From contig NZ_JBATVG010000008.1 of NCBI RefSeq assembly GCF_049671645.1, positions 91,618 through 155,617 of the forward strand: a stretch of 64,000 nt of DNA, given 5' to 3'. The notes beneath the pieces are model-generated. The model worked only from the letters and a program-made list of their open reading frames with translations. It searched no databases and had not been told where the DNA came from. This document shows, one piece after another, positions 25,837 through 34,518 of the stretch. Position numbers and translations under genes: made by a program. This DNA is from Castellaniella sp049671645. GTDB lineage: Bacteria; Pseudomonadota; Gammaproteobacteria; Burkholderiales; Burkholderiaceae_B. Position 1 is the first letter of the stretch. Each line of letters starts with the position of its first letter.

Positions 25837-27003
25837 TCAGACGCCGAGCGTCCGCAGGACCCAACCGCCATCGGCCAGGACCAGTTCCTGGTCGATCCGG
25901 AATTCATCGTACTGCTGCGGTTCTCCCGGCAGGCTCTGGATGACGATGTGGCCTTGCGCCCGCAGCGTGCCGATCACCTGGGTCAAAGCCGGATTGTCCG
26001 ACCAGGGCGCCCGGATCGCCCGGGCGCGCTGCGCATCGGGCAGGCCGGCCGAGAGCTTGCGCAAATCCAGACTGAAGCCGGTGGCCGGACGCGCGCGGCC
26101 GAACTTTCGACCGATGCCGTCGTAGCGCCCGCCGCGCACCAGCGCGTCGTGCCAGCCCGCGGCATAAATCGAGAAAACAACGCCGGAGTGATAGCCGTAG
26201 CTGCCCCCCATATCGGCCAGATCGATGGCGATGGGCGCATCCGGCAACGCCGTGCACAGGGTGCGCAAGGCATCCAGGGCGGCATGCACGGCCGGCAGAT
26301 CCGGCAGGCACTGCCGCGCGCGATCGACCACCGACAGATCCCCATACAAGGTCGTCAGCGTCCGCAAGGCCTGGCGCGTATCGGCGCGCGCCCGGGTTTC
26401 GACGCACAAGGCGTCCAGCCCCGGAACGTCTTTGGCGCTGAGCAGGTCGTAGACCATATTGGCGACCTCCGCCAAAGCGGGGTCCGCATCGACCAGCGCA
26501 CGCCCCACGCCGGGATGATTCAGATCCAGGCGCGGCTGCAGAACCCCCGCGCGGCGCACGGAATCCAGGGCCAGCCGCACGCATTCGATATCGGCCTGGA
26601 CACCCGCATGGCCGAATATTTCCGCTCCGATCTGCAGCAGTTCGCGATCCGAGGTCAGACCCGCCGGCCGGGTATGGACGACCGGGCCGCAATAACACAG
26701 ACGCGTCACCCCGGGGCGATTGAGCAGATGGGCATCGATGCGCGACACCTGCACCGTCATGTCGGCTCGCACGCCCATGGTCAGCCCCGAAAGCTGATCG
26801 ACCAGTTTGCAGGTGCGCAGGCGCAGGGCCTCGTCGTCGACCAGCATCAGGGAATCCAGATATTCCACCATGGGCGGCGCGACCAGTTCGAACCCGTAGG
26901 TGCGATACAGATCAAGCAGTTCACGACGCAGCTCTTCGATGCGTCGCGCTTCGGCGGGCAGGATGTCCGACAGATTTTCCGGCAGCAGCCAGTTCGACAT
27001 CAT
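25837..27003 (-). CDS. hisZ: ATP phosphoribosyltransferase regulatory subunit
   Basis: This 388-residue protein resembles the histidyl-tRNA synthetase catalytic domain (WLLPENLSDILPAEARRIEELRRELLDLY, YGFELVAPPMVEYLDSLML, RADMTVQVSRIDA). It lacks the anticodon domain, as expected for HisZ. It pairs with a short-form HisG to start histidine synthesis. Its place between hflC and purA is conserved in Alcaligenaceae. Tandem ATG codons occur at 27003 and 27000; the second gives MSNWLLPENL. Confidence 0.9.
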   Translation of the reverse strand: MMSNWLLPENLSDILPAEARRIEELRRELLDLYRTYGFELVAPPMVEYLDSLMLVDDEALRLRTCKLVDQLSGLTMGVRADMTVQVSRIDAHLLNRPGVTRLCYCGPVVHTRPAGLTSDRELLQIGAEIFGHAGVQADIECVRLALDSVRRAGVLQPRLDLNHPGVGRALVDADPALAEVANMVYDLLSAKDVPGLDALCVETRARADTRQALRTLTTLYGDLSVVDRARQCLPDLPAVHAALDALRTLCTALPDAPIAIDLADMGGSYGYHSGVVFSIYAAGWHDALVRGGRYDGIGRKFGRARPATGFSLDLRKLSAGLPDAQRARAIRAPWSDNPALTQVIGTLRAQGHIVIQSLPGEPQQYDEFRIDQELVLADGGWVLRTLGV

Positions 27004-27074
27004 GGGTTGTTATTCCAAAATCACAGCCAAAAGAAAGCGGCCCGGCACCCGGCCAGGCCGCCCGTCGGTACTGT

Positions 27075-27962
27075 CTAGCGCGTGGCCGGCTTGCTGCCGG
27101 GAGCGCGGTCCCAATAACGGAAGAAATCCGAATCGGGGCTGAGCACCAAGGTGCTGTCGTGCCCGGAGAAGGAGGAACGATAGGCATCCAGGCTCTTGTA
27201 GAAACTATAGAACTCGGGGTCCTTGCCATAGGAGGCCGCATAGATGGCGGCCGCCGTGGCGTCGCCCTCGCCCCGCTTGGCCTGGGATTCGGCATACGCC
27301 TTGGCCAGGATTTCCTGGCGCTTGCGGTCGGCCTCGGCGCGGATTCGTTCGCTGTCGGCGGCGCCGCTGGCCCGCAGGCGGTTGGCTTCCTGCTTGCGCT
27401 CGGCTTCCATGCGGCGATAGACCGATTCGGAAATTTCCGGCGCGAAATCGATGCGGCGCAGCCGCACGTCCACGACATCCACCCCCAGAGGCCTTGCCCG
27501 CTGGGCCACCGAAGACTGGATTTCCTTCATGATGGTGTCGCGATCGCTGGAGACGACCTGCTTGACCGTGCGCACGTTCACCGCCGCATTCAGGGCATCC
27601 CGGATCTGGGCCTGCAGACGTTCGACGGCCGCCCCGCTGTTGGCGCCGAACGTGACGTAGTACAGACGCGGATCGGCAATGCGCCATTTGACGAACGAGT
27701 CGATCAGCAGGTTTTTCTTTTCAGCCGTCTGGATGCGTTCCGGATCGCGGGTTTCAATGGTCTGCAGGCGCTTGTCCAGATAGACCACGTTTTCAAACGG
27801 AGGCGGATACTTGAAATACAGGCCGGGCTCGGTGATGGTTTCACGCACTTCGCCCAGGGCAAACAGCAGGGCCGAGTCCCGTTCCCGCACGACGAACAGG
27901 CAGGAGGACAAGGCGGCCACCAACAGGACCAGACCGACCAGGGCAGGGAAAAAACGTTGCAT
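27075..27962 (-). CDS. hflC: HflC, SPFH-domain modulator of FtsH protease
   Basis: This 295-residue protein has one N-terminal transmembrane anchor (FFPALVGLVLLVAALSSCLFVV) and an SPFH/prohibitin domain (VRERDSALLFALGEVRETITEPGLYFKYPPPFENVVYLDKRLQTIE). A charged coiled-coil follows (EAERKQEANRLRASGAADSERIRAEADRKRQE). With HflK it forms a periplasmic-side cage around FtsH. AGGAG overlapping the hflK stop is 6 nt from ATG 27962; a second ATG at 27965 is too close to it. Confidence 0.94.
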   Translation of the reverse strand: MQRFFPALVGLVLLVAALSSCLFVVRERDSALLFALGEVRETITEPGLYFKYPPPFENVVYLDKRLQTIETRDPERIQTAEKKNLLIDSFVKWRIADPRLYYVTFGANSGAAVERLQAQIRDALNAAVNVRTVKQVVSSDRDTIMKEIQSSVAQRARPLGVDVVDVRLRRIDFAPEISESVYRRMEAERKQEANRLRASGAADSERIRAEADRKRQEILAKAYAESQAKRGEGDATAAAIYAASYGKDPEFYSFYKSLDAYRSSFSGHDSTLVLSPDSDFFRYWDRAPGSKPATR

Positions 27963-27971
27963 CATGGGCTC

Positions 27972-29324
27972 CTAGTTCGAGTACGGGCTGCGCATCAGCG
28001 AATCCAGCCCCGATGGCACGCCTCGGGCGGCGGGACGCCCCGAGGACGGCGCGCTCTTGGACGCCGCCTGGGCGGCGCCGGCGCCGGCCGTGCTGACGGT
28101 GGAGCTGCTGGATGAAGACGAGCCCGAGGCCCCCGAAGACGAATCCGACGAAGCCGCGCTGCCCGAACCGGCAGCCGGGCCGCTGCGGGCGGCCTGCTGC
28201 ATGATCTTGTCCAGCGGCAGGTACAGCATGTTGTTGCCCACCGGAGCGTCGATCATGACCTTCGCCGTATCGCTGAAAATATCCTGCATGGTTTCCAGAT
28301 ACATGCGCTCGCGGGTAATGGCCGGCGCCTTGGCGTATTCGGACGCCACGCTATCGAAGCGCGAGGTATTGCCCTGGGCCTGCCCGATGACCTGGGCGCT
28401 GTAGCCTTCGGCTTCCTGGATCATGCGGGCGGACTGGCCTTCCGCCTCCGGCAGGACCTTGCTGGCGTAGGCATTGCCCTCGTTGATCTGGCGTTCGCGA
28501 TCCTGCCCGGCCTTGACGGCATCGTCGAACGCGGCCTGGACCTGTTCGGGCGGCTGCACGTTCTGGATGGCGACCGTGGAAATCTGAATGCCGGTCTGGT
28601 AGCGATCGAGAATGCTTTGCGCCAGCGCCTGGACTTCGGTGGCGACCTCGGTGCGGCCCGAATACAGGACGAAGTCCATGGGCTTGCGGCCGACGATTTC
28701 CCGCATGGCGGTTTCGGCGGCCTGACGCACGGACTCATCGGGCTGGCTGGTGTTGAACAGATAGGCCGGCGCCCCGTCGGGCCGCAGGCGATACTGCACC
28801 ACGAACTGCACATCAATGATGTTTTCGTCGTTGGTCAGCATCAGGGATTCGGACAGGACCTTGTTGCGCGCCGACCCGCGGAAACCGACCTCGAAGGTGC
28901 GCAACTGGGAAATATTGACGTCCTGCGAGTTTTCGATCGGGTACGGCAAACGCCACTGCAGGCCAGGGTTCAGGGTGTGGATGTATTTGCCGAAGCGCGT
29001 GACGACGGCGACCTGACCTTCCTGGACGATCATGAAACCGCTGGCCAGCCACAACAGGATGGCGGCAATGATCAGCAGCAGGATGAATTTCGGCGAAGGC
29101 CCCGGCAGCGACGGCAGGCCGCCGCCCGAGGGCATGCGCGGACCGCGCCCCCCGCCGCGCTTGCCGAACAGGCCCGACAGGCGTTTGTTGAAATCGCGCC
29201 AGACCTCGTCCAGGTCGGGAGGCCCGCCGGCGGGGTTCGGTTTGTTGGAAGGCTCGTTGTCCTGATTTTGCTGACCGCGCCCCCAGCCCGGATCATTCAG
29301 GTTGAACAGTTTCATTCCACGCAT
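27972..29324 (-). CDS. hflK: HflK, SPFH-domain modulator of FtsH protease
   Basis: This 450-residue protein has a Gly/Arg/Pro-rich cytoplasmic N-terminus (GWGRG..., SGGGLPSLPG) and one transmembrane segment (FILLLIIAAILLWLASGFMIV). An SPFH domain follows (EGQVAVVTRFGKYIHTLNPGLQWRLPYPIE), then a helical region. The tail is unusual: Ala/Gly/Ser-rich with a run of consecutive serines (GASGSSSSSSSTVSTAGAGAAQ). I chose ATG 29324 because GGGA lies 5 nt upstream; ATG 29315 (MKLFNLND) is an alternative. The start overlaps the hflX 3' end by about 30 nt. Confidence 0.92.
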   Translation of the reverse strand: MRGMKLFNLNDPGWGRGQQNQDNEPSNKPNPAGGPPDLDEVWRDFNKRLSGLFGKRGGGRGPRMPSGGGLPSLPGPSPKFILLLIIAAILLWLASGFMIVQEGQVAVVTRFGKYIHTLNPGLQWRLPYPIENSQDVNISQLRTFEVGFRGSARNKVLSESLMLTNDENIIDVQFVVQYRLRPDGAPAYLFNTSQPDESVRQAAETAMREIVGRKPMDFVLYSGRTEVATEVQALAQSILDRYQTGIQISTVAIQNVQPPEQVQAAFDDAVKAGQDRERQINEGNAYASKVLPEAEGQSARMIQEAEGYSAQVIGQAQGNTSRFDSVASEYAKAPAITRERMYLETMQDIFSDTAKVMIDAPVGNNMLYLPLDKIMQQAARSGPAAGSGSAASSDSSSGASGSSSSSSSTVSTAGAGAAQAASKSAPSSGRPAARGVPSGLDSLMRSPYSN

Positions 29325-30396
29325 TGTTTCCCGTAGGCCCCCCAAATTCTGCAATCGACTGCCGCAAGCCGTCCAGACCGCTGCGCTGCAGCGCACTGAC
29401 AAAGACTCGCGCAATCGTACCATGTTCGTTTCGTTCGACCCGGGGATCATACCCGGCCGTGTCGATTTTGTTATAGACCCGGATCTGCGGAATTTCATCC
29501 GCGCCAATGTCCTTCAGCACCTTGTTGACTTCGGCCGCCTGCTCGTCGCGCTGCGGACTGGCGGCATCGATGACGTGCAGCAGCAGGTCCGCATGCACGG
29601 TTTCTTCCAGGGTGGCCCGAAAGGCGGCGATCAGGGTGGGCGGCAAGGAGCGGATGAAACCCACCGTATCGGACACCACGACCTGCCCCGCCCCTTCGAT
29701 CCAGACCCTGCGCGTGGTCGTGTCCAGGGTGGCGAAGAGCTGGTCGGCGGCATAGGCGTCGGCCCGGGTCAAGGCGTTGAACAGCGTCGATTTCCCGGCA
29801 TTGGTATACCCCACCAGCGACACCGACAAGGTCTGTCCGCGCACCCTGGCCCGTCGCTGGGTCAGGCGCTGGCGCTGGACCCGGTCCAGGCGTTCACGCA
29901 AAGCCCGCACCCGGACACCGATCAGGCGGCGGTCGGTCTCCAACTGGGATTCACCGGGCCCGCGCACGCCGATGCCGCCCCGCTGACGCTCCAGGTGGGT
30001 CCACAAGCGGGTCAACCGGGTGGACAGGTGCTGCAACTGCGCCAGTTCCACCTGCAGCTTGCCTTCATGGCTCTTGGCCCGCAAGGCGAAAATATCCAGA
30101 ATCAGGGCGACGCGATCCACGACCCGGACCTGGAGCTGACGTTCCAGGTTGCGCTGCTGGGCCGGGCTGAGCGGGTGATCGAACAGCACGACCTCGGCGT
30201 CCGTGGCCTTGACCAGGGCGGCGGCTTCCTCGATTTTGCCGGAACCGATGAACCCGGCCGCATCCGGCCGGCTGCGTCGCGCCACCAGGACCTCGGCGAT
30301 CTCGGCCCCCGCGCCCTGCGCCAGCATCAGGAATTCTTCGGCATGCGCCGCGTAATCCAGTTCACCCAGGTCCACGCTGATGACCAGAGCGTTCAT
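29293..30396 (-). CDS. hflX: GTPase HflX, ribosome-splitting factor
   Basis: This 367-residue protein has an N-terminal HflX domain (GFIGSGKIEEAAALV; VVLFDHPLSPAQQRNLER) and the RGGIGVRGPGESQLETDRR linker. The GTPase domain has G1 GYTNAGKST, G3 DTVGFI and G4 NKID. In known members it dissociates stalled 70S ribosomes. The ATG at 30396 gives MNALVISVDLGE; longer starts are not supported. It lies downstream of hfq with a hairpin between, and overlaps hflK. Confidence 0.94.
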   Translation of the reverse strand: MNALVISVDLGELDYAAHAEEFLMLAQGAGAEIAEVLVARRSRPDAAGFIGSGKIEEAAALVKATDAEVVLFDHPLSPAQQRNLERQLQVRVVDRVALILDIFALRAKSHEGKLQVELAQLQHLSTRLTRLWTHLERQRGGIGVRGPGESQLETDRRLIGVRVRALRERLDRVQRQRLTQRRARVRGQTLSVSLVGYTNAGKSTLFNALTRADAYAADQLFATLDTTTRRVWIEGAGQVVVSDTVGFIRSLPPTLIAAFRATLEETVHADLLLHVIDAASPQRDEQAAEVNKVLKDIGADEIPQIRVYNKIDTAGYDPRVERNEHGTIARVFVSALQRSGLDGLRQSIAEFGGPTGNNAWNETVQPE

Positions 30397-30447
30397 GATT
30401 CCCGCCTCGCGGCCTGCATGCCGCTCGGATTCGTGAGGCGGGGCATG

Positions 30448-30500
30448 GCCCCCACGGGCAAAAACCCGTCCTGTCTCATCCCCCACGCTGCTGGCGAAGC
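30448..30500. repeat. Partial copy of the GC-rich CCCCCACG intergenic repeat
   Basis: GCCCCCACGGG at 30448-30458 and CCCCCACGCTGCTGGCGAAGC from 30480 resemble the two halves of the purA terminator element at 24422-24470. Here they are in mixed orientation within the hfq-hflX gap. It looks like a degenerate copy of a dispersed Burkholderiales intergenic element. Confidence 0.35.
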
Positions 30501-30512
30501 AACAAAAGCAAT

Positions 30513-30540
30513 GCCCGCCGGTGCGGGCCGCACGGCGGGC
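30513..30540 (-). terminator. Strong hairpin between hfq and hflX
   Basis: GCCCGCCG...CGGCGGGC (8 bp) encloses TGCG/CGCA (4 bp) with one bulged G and a short loop, giving a 12-bp stem. On the minus strand it is followed by ATTGCTTTTGTTG. It may act as a partial terminator, so that hflX gets only part of hfq transcription. Confidence 0.5.
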
Positions 30541-30567
30541 GATGGCGACACCGGATCAGCCAGGAAA

Positions 30568-30804
30568 TTATTCGGCAGAGTCGTCCACCTGAAAGGCAAC
30601 CGGACGCGCCGGAACGACGGTGGAAATCGCGTGCTTGTAAACCATCTGCGTGACGGTGTTGCGCAGCAGCACGACGTACTGATCGAAGGATTCGACCTGA
30701 CCCTGCAATTTGATCCCATTGACCAGATAAATCGAGACAGGCACATGGTCCTTGCGCAAGGCGTTGAGAAACGGGTCTTGAAGAATTTGCCCTTTATTGC
30801 TCAT
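30568..30804 (-). CDS. hfq: RNA chaperone Hfq
   Basis: This 78-residue Sm-like protein has Sm1 (DHVPVSIYLVNGIKLQGQVESFDQYVVLL) and Sm2 (MVYKHAISTVVPARPV), with the usual N-terminal MSNKGQILQDPFLN. The C-terminal tail is short (VAFQVDDSAE), as in beta-proteobacteria. It forms a hexamer pairing small RNAs with mRNAs. GGAG lies about 8 nt upstream. It precedes hflX-hflK-hflC and is separated from hisC by a long hairpin. Confidence 0.97.
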   Translation of the reverse strand: MSNKGQILQDPFLNALRKDHVPVSIYLVNGIKLQGQVESFDQYVVLLRNTVTQMVYKHAISTVVPARPVAFQVDDSAE

Positions 30805-30860
30805 GGACGAGGCTCCGGTTATTGACGTTATAGTACTTGGATTATTTTAATGCGATTCAC

Positions 30861-30894
30861 GCACTGCAGCACGGCCGCGACCGTGCTGCAGTGC
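30861..30894 (-). terminator. 14-bp hairpin between hisC and hfq
   Basis: GCACTGCAGCACGG and CCGTGCTGCAGTGC form a perfect 14-bp stem with a 6-nt loop. It lies just after hisC and about 57 nt before hfq. The downstream flank is AT-rich (CATTAAAATAATCC on the minus strand) but has no T-run, and a TATAAC-like -10 follows. It probably insulates hfq from the histidine gene. Confidence 0.5.
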
Positions 30895-30904
30895 ACTGAA
30901 TTCA

Positions 30905-31981
30905 TCAAGCGGACAAGACGGCCTTCAGCGTATCACACAAGCGGATGCATTGTTCCGGCGTGCCCACGGTGATGCGCAGATATTGTTCGATCCGCGGCGC
31001 CTGGAAGTGGCGCACCAGAATCCCCTGGTCGCGCAGTCCCCGGGCGATGACACCGGCGTCCTGGGTGCGATGGCGGGCGAAGACGAAGTTCGCCTGCGAC
31101 GGCAGGACGTCGAACCCCAGCGATTGCAGAGTCTCCGTCAAGGACTCCCGGGCGTTCACGACGGCATGCCGGGTGCGATCGAACCAGGCTTCGTCTTCGA
31201 TCGAAGCCTGGGCGCCGGCCAGCGCCACCCGATCCAGGGGGTAGGAATTGAAACTGTCCTTGACCCGCAGCAGGCCGGCCACCAGATCGGTCGACGCCAA
31301 GGCGTAACCCACGCGCAATCCCGCCAGGGACCGGGACTTGGACAGCGTATGGATCACCAACAGGTTGGGAAAGTCCTGCAGCAGGGCGGCGGCCGATTCC
31401 GCGCCGAAATCCACATAAGCCTCGTCCACCACGACGGCGCTGTCGGGGCGGGCCCGGGCGATGGCCGCGATCGCGTCCAGCCCCAGGCCACGGCCGGTCG
31501 GCGCGTTGGGGTTGGCAAAGATGATCCCGGCCGGTTCCTGTTCAGCGGCTTCCGTGTAATCGCTCACCCGCAGGGTGAAGTCGTCGGCCAGCGGAATCAG
31601 GCGATGCGGCACGTCGTAGAAACGGCAGTAGGTGCGATAGAAGCTGTAGGTGACGTCCGGCAGCCACAAGGGGCGCCCGCCTCGCAGGAACAAGGCATTG
31701 AACACGTGCGCCAGGATCTCGTCCGAGCCATTGCCCAGAAACACCTGATCGGCCTCCAGACGATAGCGCCGCGCGATGGCCTGGCGCAGGCCCAGGGCCT
31801 GGTAGTCCGGATACAGCCGCATGTCGTCGCCCAGCGCCGCCTGCATGGCCTCGATCGCCTTGGGCGAAGGCCCGTAGGGGTTCTCGTTGGTGTTGAGCTT
31901 GAGCAGGTTTGGAATCCGGGCCTGCTCGCCAGGCGTATAGGGAATCAGACCGGCGATGTGGTCGCTCCAGAGCGTGCTCAC
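30905..31981 (-). CDS. hisC: Histidinol-phosphate aminotransferase
   Basis: This 358-residue PLP class I/II aminotransferase has LNTNENPYGPSPKAIEAM, LGNGSDEIL, FANPNAPTG and VVDEAYVDF. The PLP lysine is in HTLSKSRSLAGLRVGYA. It converts imidazole-acetol phosphate to histidinol phosphate. The start codon is GTG, and its GTGA overlaps the der stop by 4 nt, with AAGGATAAG just upstream. It is placed apart from other his genes except hisZ, hisS being its translational counterpart nearby. Confidence 0.93.
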   Translation of the reverse strand: MSTLWSDHIAGLIPYTPGEQARIPNLLKLNTNENPYGPSPKAIEAMQAALGDDMRLYPDYQALGLRQAIARRYRLEADQVFLGNGSDEILAHVFNALFLRGGRPLWLPDVTYSFYRTYCRFYDVPHRLIPLADDFTLRVSDYTEAAEQEPAGIIFANPNAPTGRGLGLDAIAAIARARPDSAVVVDEAYVDFGAESAAALLQDFPNLLVIHTLSKSRSLAGLRVGYALASTDLVAGLLRVKDSFNSYPLDRVALAGAQASIEDEAWFDRTRHAVVNARESLTETLQSLGFDVLPSQANFVFARHRTQDAGVIARGLRDQGILVRHFQAPRIEQYLRITVGTPEQCIRLCDTLKAVLSA

Positions 31982-33375
31982 GACTGCTTATCCTTCAGAT
32001 AGGGGTTATGCGAGGATTTGAATTCGACGCTCAGGGGCGTTCCGGCCAGTTTGAAGGCATCGCGGAACTGGCCTTCCAGATAGCGCCGATAGGAATCCGG
32101 CACGGCGTCCAGCGCGTTGCCGTGAATGATGATGCGCGGCGGATTCTGCCCGCCCTGGTGCGCGTAACGCATCTTGGGCCGAAAGATGCCCTTGCGCGGC
32201 GGCGGCTGCTGCTCGATGGCGGCCTGCAGCGTGCGCGTCAGCTTCGGCGTCGACAGCTTTGCGAAGGCGGCCGCATGGGCGGCTTCGACGGCCTTGATGA
32301 CCGGCCCCACCCCCTGCCCCTTCAGGGCGGACAGATGCAGCACCCGGGCAAAGGACAAAAACCGCAGTTTGCGTTCGTATTCGCGCTGAACCCATTCCCG
32401 CTGTTCGCTGTCGACGGCATCCCATTTGTTCAGTCCGACCACCAGGGCGCGGCCTGTCTCCAGTGCGAATCCGGCGATGTGGGCATCCTGGTCGGACACC
32501 CCGTCCTGGGCATCGATCAGCAAGAGCACGACATTGGCGGCCTCGATCGCCTGCAAGGTCTTGATGACGGAAAACTTCTCGACGGTTTCAAAGACCTTGC
32601 CCCGGCGACGCAGGCCCGCCGTATCGATCAGGGTGTAGCGTCGACCCGCGCGCTCGAATTCGATTTCGATGGCATCGCGCGTGGTGCCCGGCAGGTCATA
32701 GGCGATCACGCGCTCTTCGCCCACGAGGGTATTGATCAGGGTGGACTTCCCGACGTTCGGCCGCCCGGCGATCGCCAGCTTGATCCGATGATCGGGTTCG
32801 GCGCCGGGTTCCTGCGCCGATTCGTCCGTGGAGACTTCCGCCGCTGCCTGACGGGCCTGGGCCAACAGCGCGGCCAGGGCTTCGTCCACCAGGGCGGAGA
32901 CCCCGTCGCCATGCGCGGCCGAAATGGCGTAGGGTTCGCCCAGTCCCAGCTCGTGAAACTGGGCCAGGTCGGCATGATCGCGCATGCCTTCGGCCTTGTT
33001 CACGGCCAGCAGCACCCGCTGCCCGGTCTTGCGCAGCAGGCGGGCGATCTCATGGTCATGCGCGTTGATGCCTTCGCGCCCGTCCACCAGAAACAGCACG
33101 ACATCGGATTCCGCGATGGCCTGCTCCGTCTGGCGGGCCATTTCGACCAGGATGCCGCGCGTGGCGACCGGCTCGAACCCCCCGGTATCCACCACGATGA
33201 ACGGAAAATCGCCCACCCGGCCTTCGCCGTAATGCCGATCGCGGGTCAGGCCCGAAATATTCGCCACCAAGGCCGCGCGGGAGCGCGTCAGGCGGTTGAA
33301 CAGGGTCGATTTGCCGACATTGGTGCGTCCGACCAGAGCCACCACCGGTTTGAAATGCAGATCAGTCACCGACAC
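31978..33375 (-). CDS. der: Ribosome biogenesis GTPase Der (EngA)
   Basis: This 465-residue protein has two tandem GTPase domains (G1 GRTNVGKST near residue 16 and GRPNVGKST near residue 200, each with DT(G/A)G and NKxxG/NKWD). A C-terminal KH-like domain follows (RYAHQGGQNPPRIIIHGNALDAVPDSYRRYLEGQFRDAF). It acts in 50S maturation. The start appears to be GTG, at 33375 or 33369, inside the 3' end of bamB. The first P-loop has Thr where Pro is usual. Confidence 0.94.
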   Translation of the reverse strand: MSVTDLHFKPVVALVGRTNVGKSTLFNRLTRSRAALVANISGLTRDRHYGEGRVGDFPFIVVDTGGFEPVATRGILVEMARQTEQAIAESDVVLFLVDGREGINAHDHEIARLLRKTGQRVLLAVNKAEGMRDHADLAQFHELGLGEPYAISAAHGDGVSALVDEALAALLAQARQAAAEVSTDESAQEPGAEPDHRIKLAIAGRPNVGKSTLINTLVGEERVIAYDLPGTTRDAIEIEFERAGRRYTLIDTAGLRRRGKVFETVEKFSVIKTLQAIEAANVVLLLIDAQDGVSDQDAHIAGFALETGRALVVGLNKWDAVDSEQREWVQREYERKLRFLSFARVLHLSALKGQGVGPVIKAVEAAHAAAFAKLSTPKLTRTLQAAIEQQPPPRKGIFRPKMRYAHQGGQNPPRIIIHGNALDAVPDSYRRYLEGQFRDAFKLAGTPLSVEFKSSHNPYLKDKQS

Positions 33376-34513
33376 CCACCAGCATCAGATTGCCGCTGCT
33401 CGTCTGCACCACGACACCTCGGGGCGTCGCCAGCGGAGCGGACAGGATCGGCCCGCCCCCGATCTGCAGCCGAGCCATCGGGCTGCCGTCGGCGCGGGAA
33501 AGAAAGTGCAGATAGCCTTCGAAATCGCCCACCGCCACGGCCCGCCCGGCGACCGCCGGGGCGCTCAGGCGCCGGTTCAGCAGCGCGGACTGCTTCCAGA
33601 GTTCATGGCCATCCTTCAAGTCCAGCGCATGCACGGCATCGCGCATGTCCGGCAGGTAGATGTGCTGGCCGTCCGTCGTCATGCCGGTGGCCGAGGCGAT
33701 ATCCTGCGACCACACCGCGCGCCCCCCCTGCGACACATCGAAGCAGGTGATGCGGCCCTGGTAGCTGACGCCGCACAGCAGCGGCCCGACCGTCAGCGGT
33801 TCGCCGACCACGTCGCTGATGCGCTCCAGATCGGATGCTCCGCGAGATGCCGACACGGAACCTTCCCAGCGCACGGTGCCCGAGGCCGCATCGATGACCA
33901 GCAGGCGGCCATTGGGCATGCCCGCGACCAGCAGGTTGGGCACCACCGCCATGCGGATGCTGGTGCGCAGCGCCAGCGCCGGCCCGGGCCGCTGAACGTT
34001 CCAGCGCAGTTTGCCCGTCGACTCGTCAAACGCCTGGATACGGTAATCCGTGGTGCGCACGGCGACGATGCCATTGCCCACGGCCGGCGGCACATTGACG
34101 GCGCTGGCCGCCTGGCTGCGCCAGAGTTCCTTGCCCTGCGCGTCGTAGGCCACCACGACACCCTTGCGGGTGACGACCGCCGTCGTGCGACCATCGCTGC
34201 CCACGCCGGCCTGCAAAGGCTCATCGCCCGCTTTCCAGCGCAAGGCCCCGGAAGCCAGGTCCACCGCGGCCACGGTCCCGGACGGCGTCGCGGCATACAC
34301 GGTATCGCCCACCAGCTGCGGCGCGAAGCCGTAGTCCCCGCCGCTGCCGATGGATGTCGACCAGCGGGTCGCCACGGAGAGCGTCGGCGTGTAATCCACG
34401 AGCGGCGCCGGGTCGAAGCGGGCATCCGGGCTGGAAAACAGGCCGCAGCCGGACAAACCCGCCACCGTCAGGCCAAGGACGGCGACGCGGATGAGACGAA
34501 CAGGAATACGCAT
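33362..34513 (-). CDS. bamB: Outer membrane assembly lipoprotein BamB
   Basis: This 383-residue lipoprotein has a signal peptide ending in the lipobox VAGLSGC, followed by an eight-bladed beta-propeller of PQQ-like repeats (PSGTVAAVDLASGALRWKAG, DAQGKELWRSQ, DESTGKLRWNV, DAASGTVRWEG, DLKDGHELWKQ). It is a subunit of the BAM complex. The ATG at 34513 lies 5 nt after the YfgM-like gene's stop. It is part of hisS-yfgM-bamB-der, a conserved order. Confidence 0.94.
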   Translation of the reverse strand: MRIPVRLIRVAVLGLTVAGLSGCGLFSSPDARFDPAPLVDYTPTLSVATRWSTSIGSGGDYGFAPQLVGDTVYAATPSGTVAAVDLASGALRWKAGDEPLQAGVGSDGRTTAVVTRKGVVVAYDAQGKELWRSQAASAVNVPPAVGNGIVAVRTTDYRIQAFDESTGKLRWNVQRPGPALALRTSIRMAVVPNLLVAGMPNGRLLVIDAASGTVRWEGSVSASRGASDLERISDVVGEPLTVGPLLCGVSYQGRITCFDVSQGGRAVWSQDIASATGMTTDGQHIYLPDMRDAVHALDLKDGHELWKQSALLNRRLSAPAVAGRAVAVGDFEGYLHFLSRADGSPMARLQIGGGPILSAPLATPRGVVVQTSSGNLMLVGVGD

Positions 34514-34518
34514 GGGGC

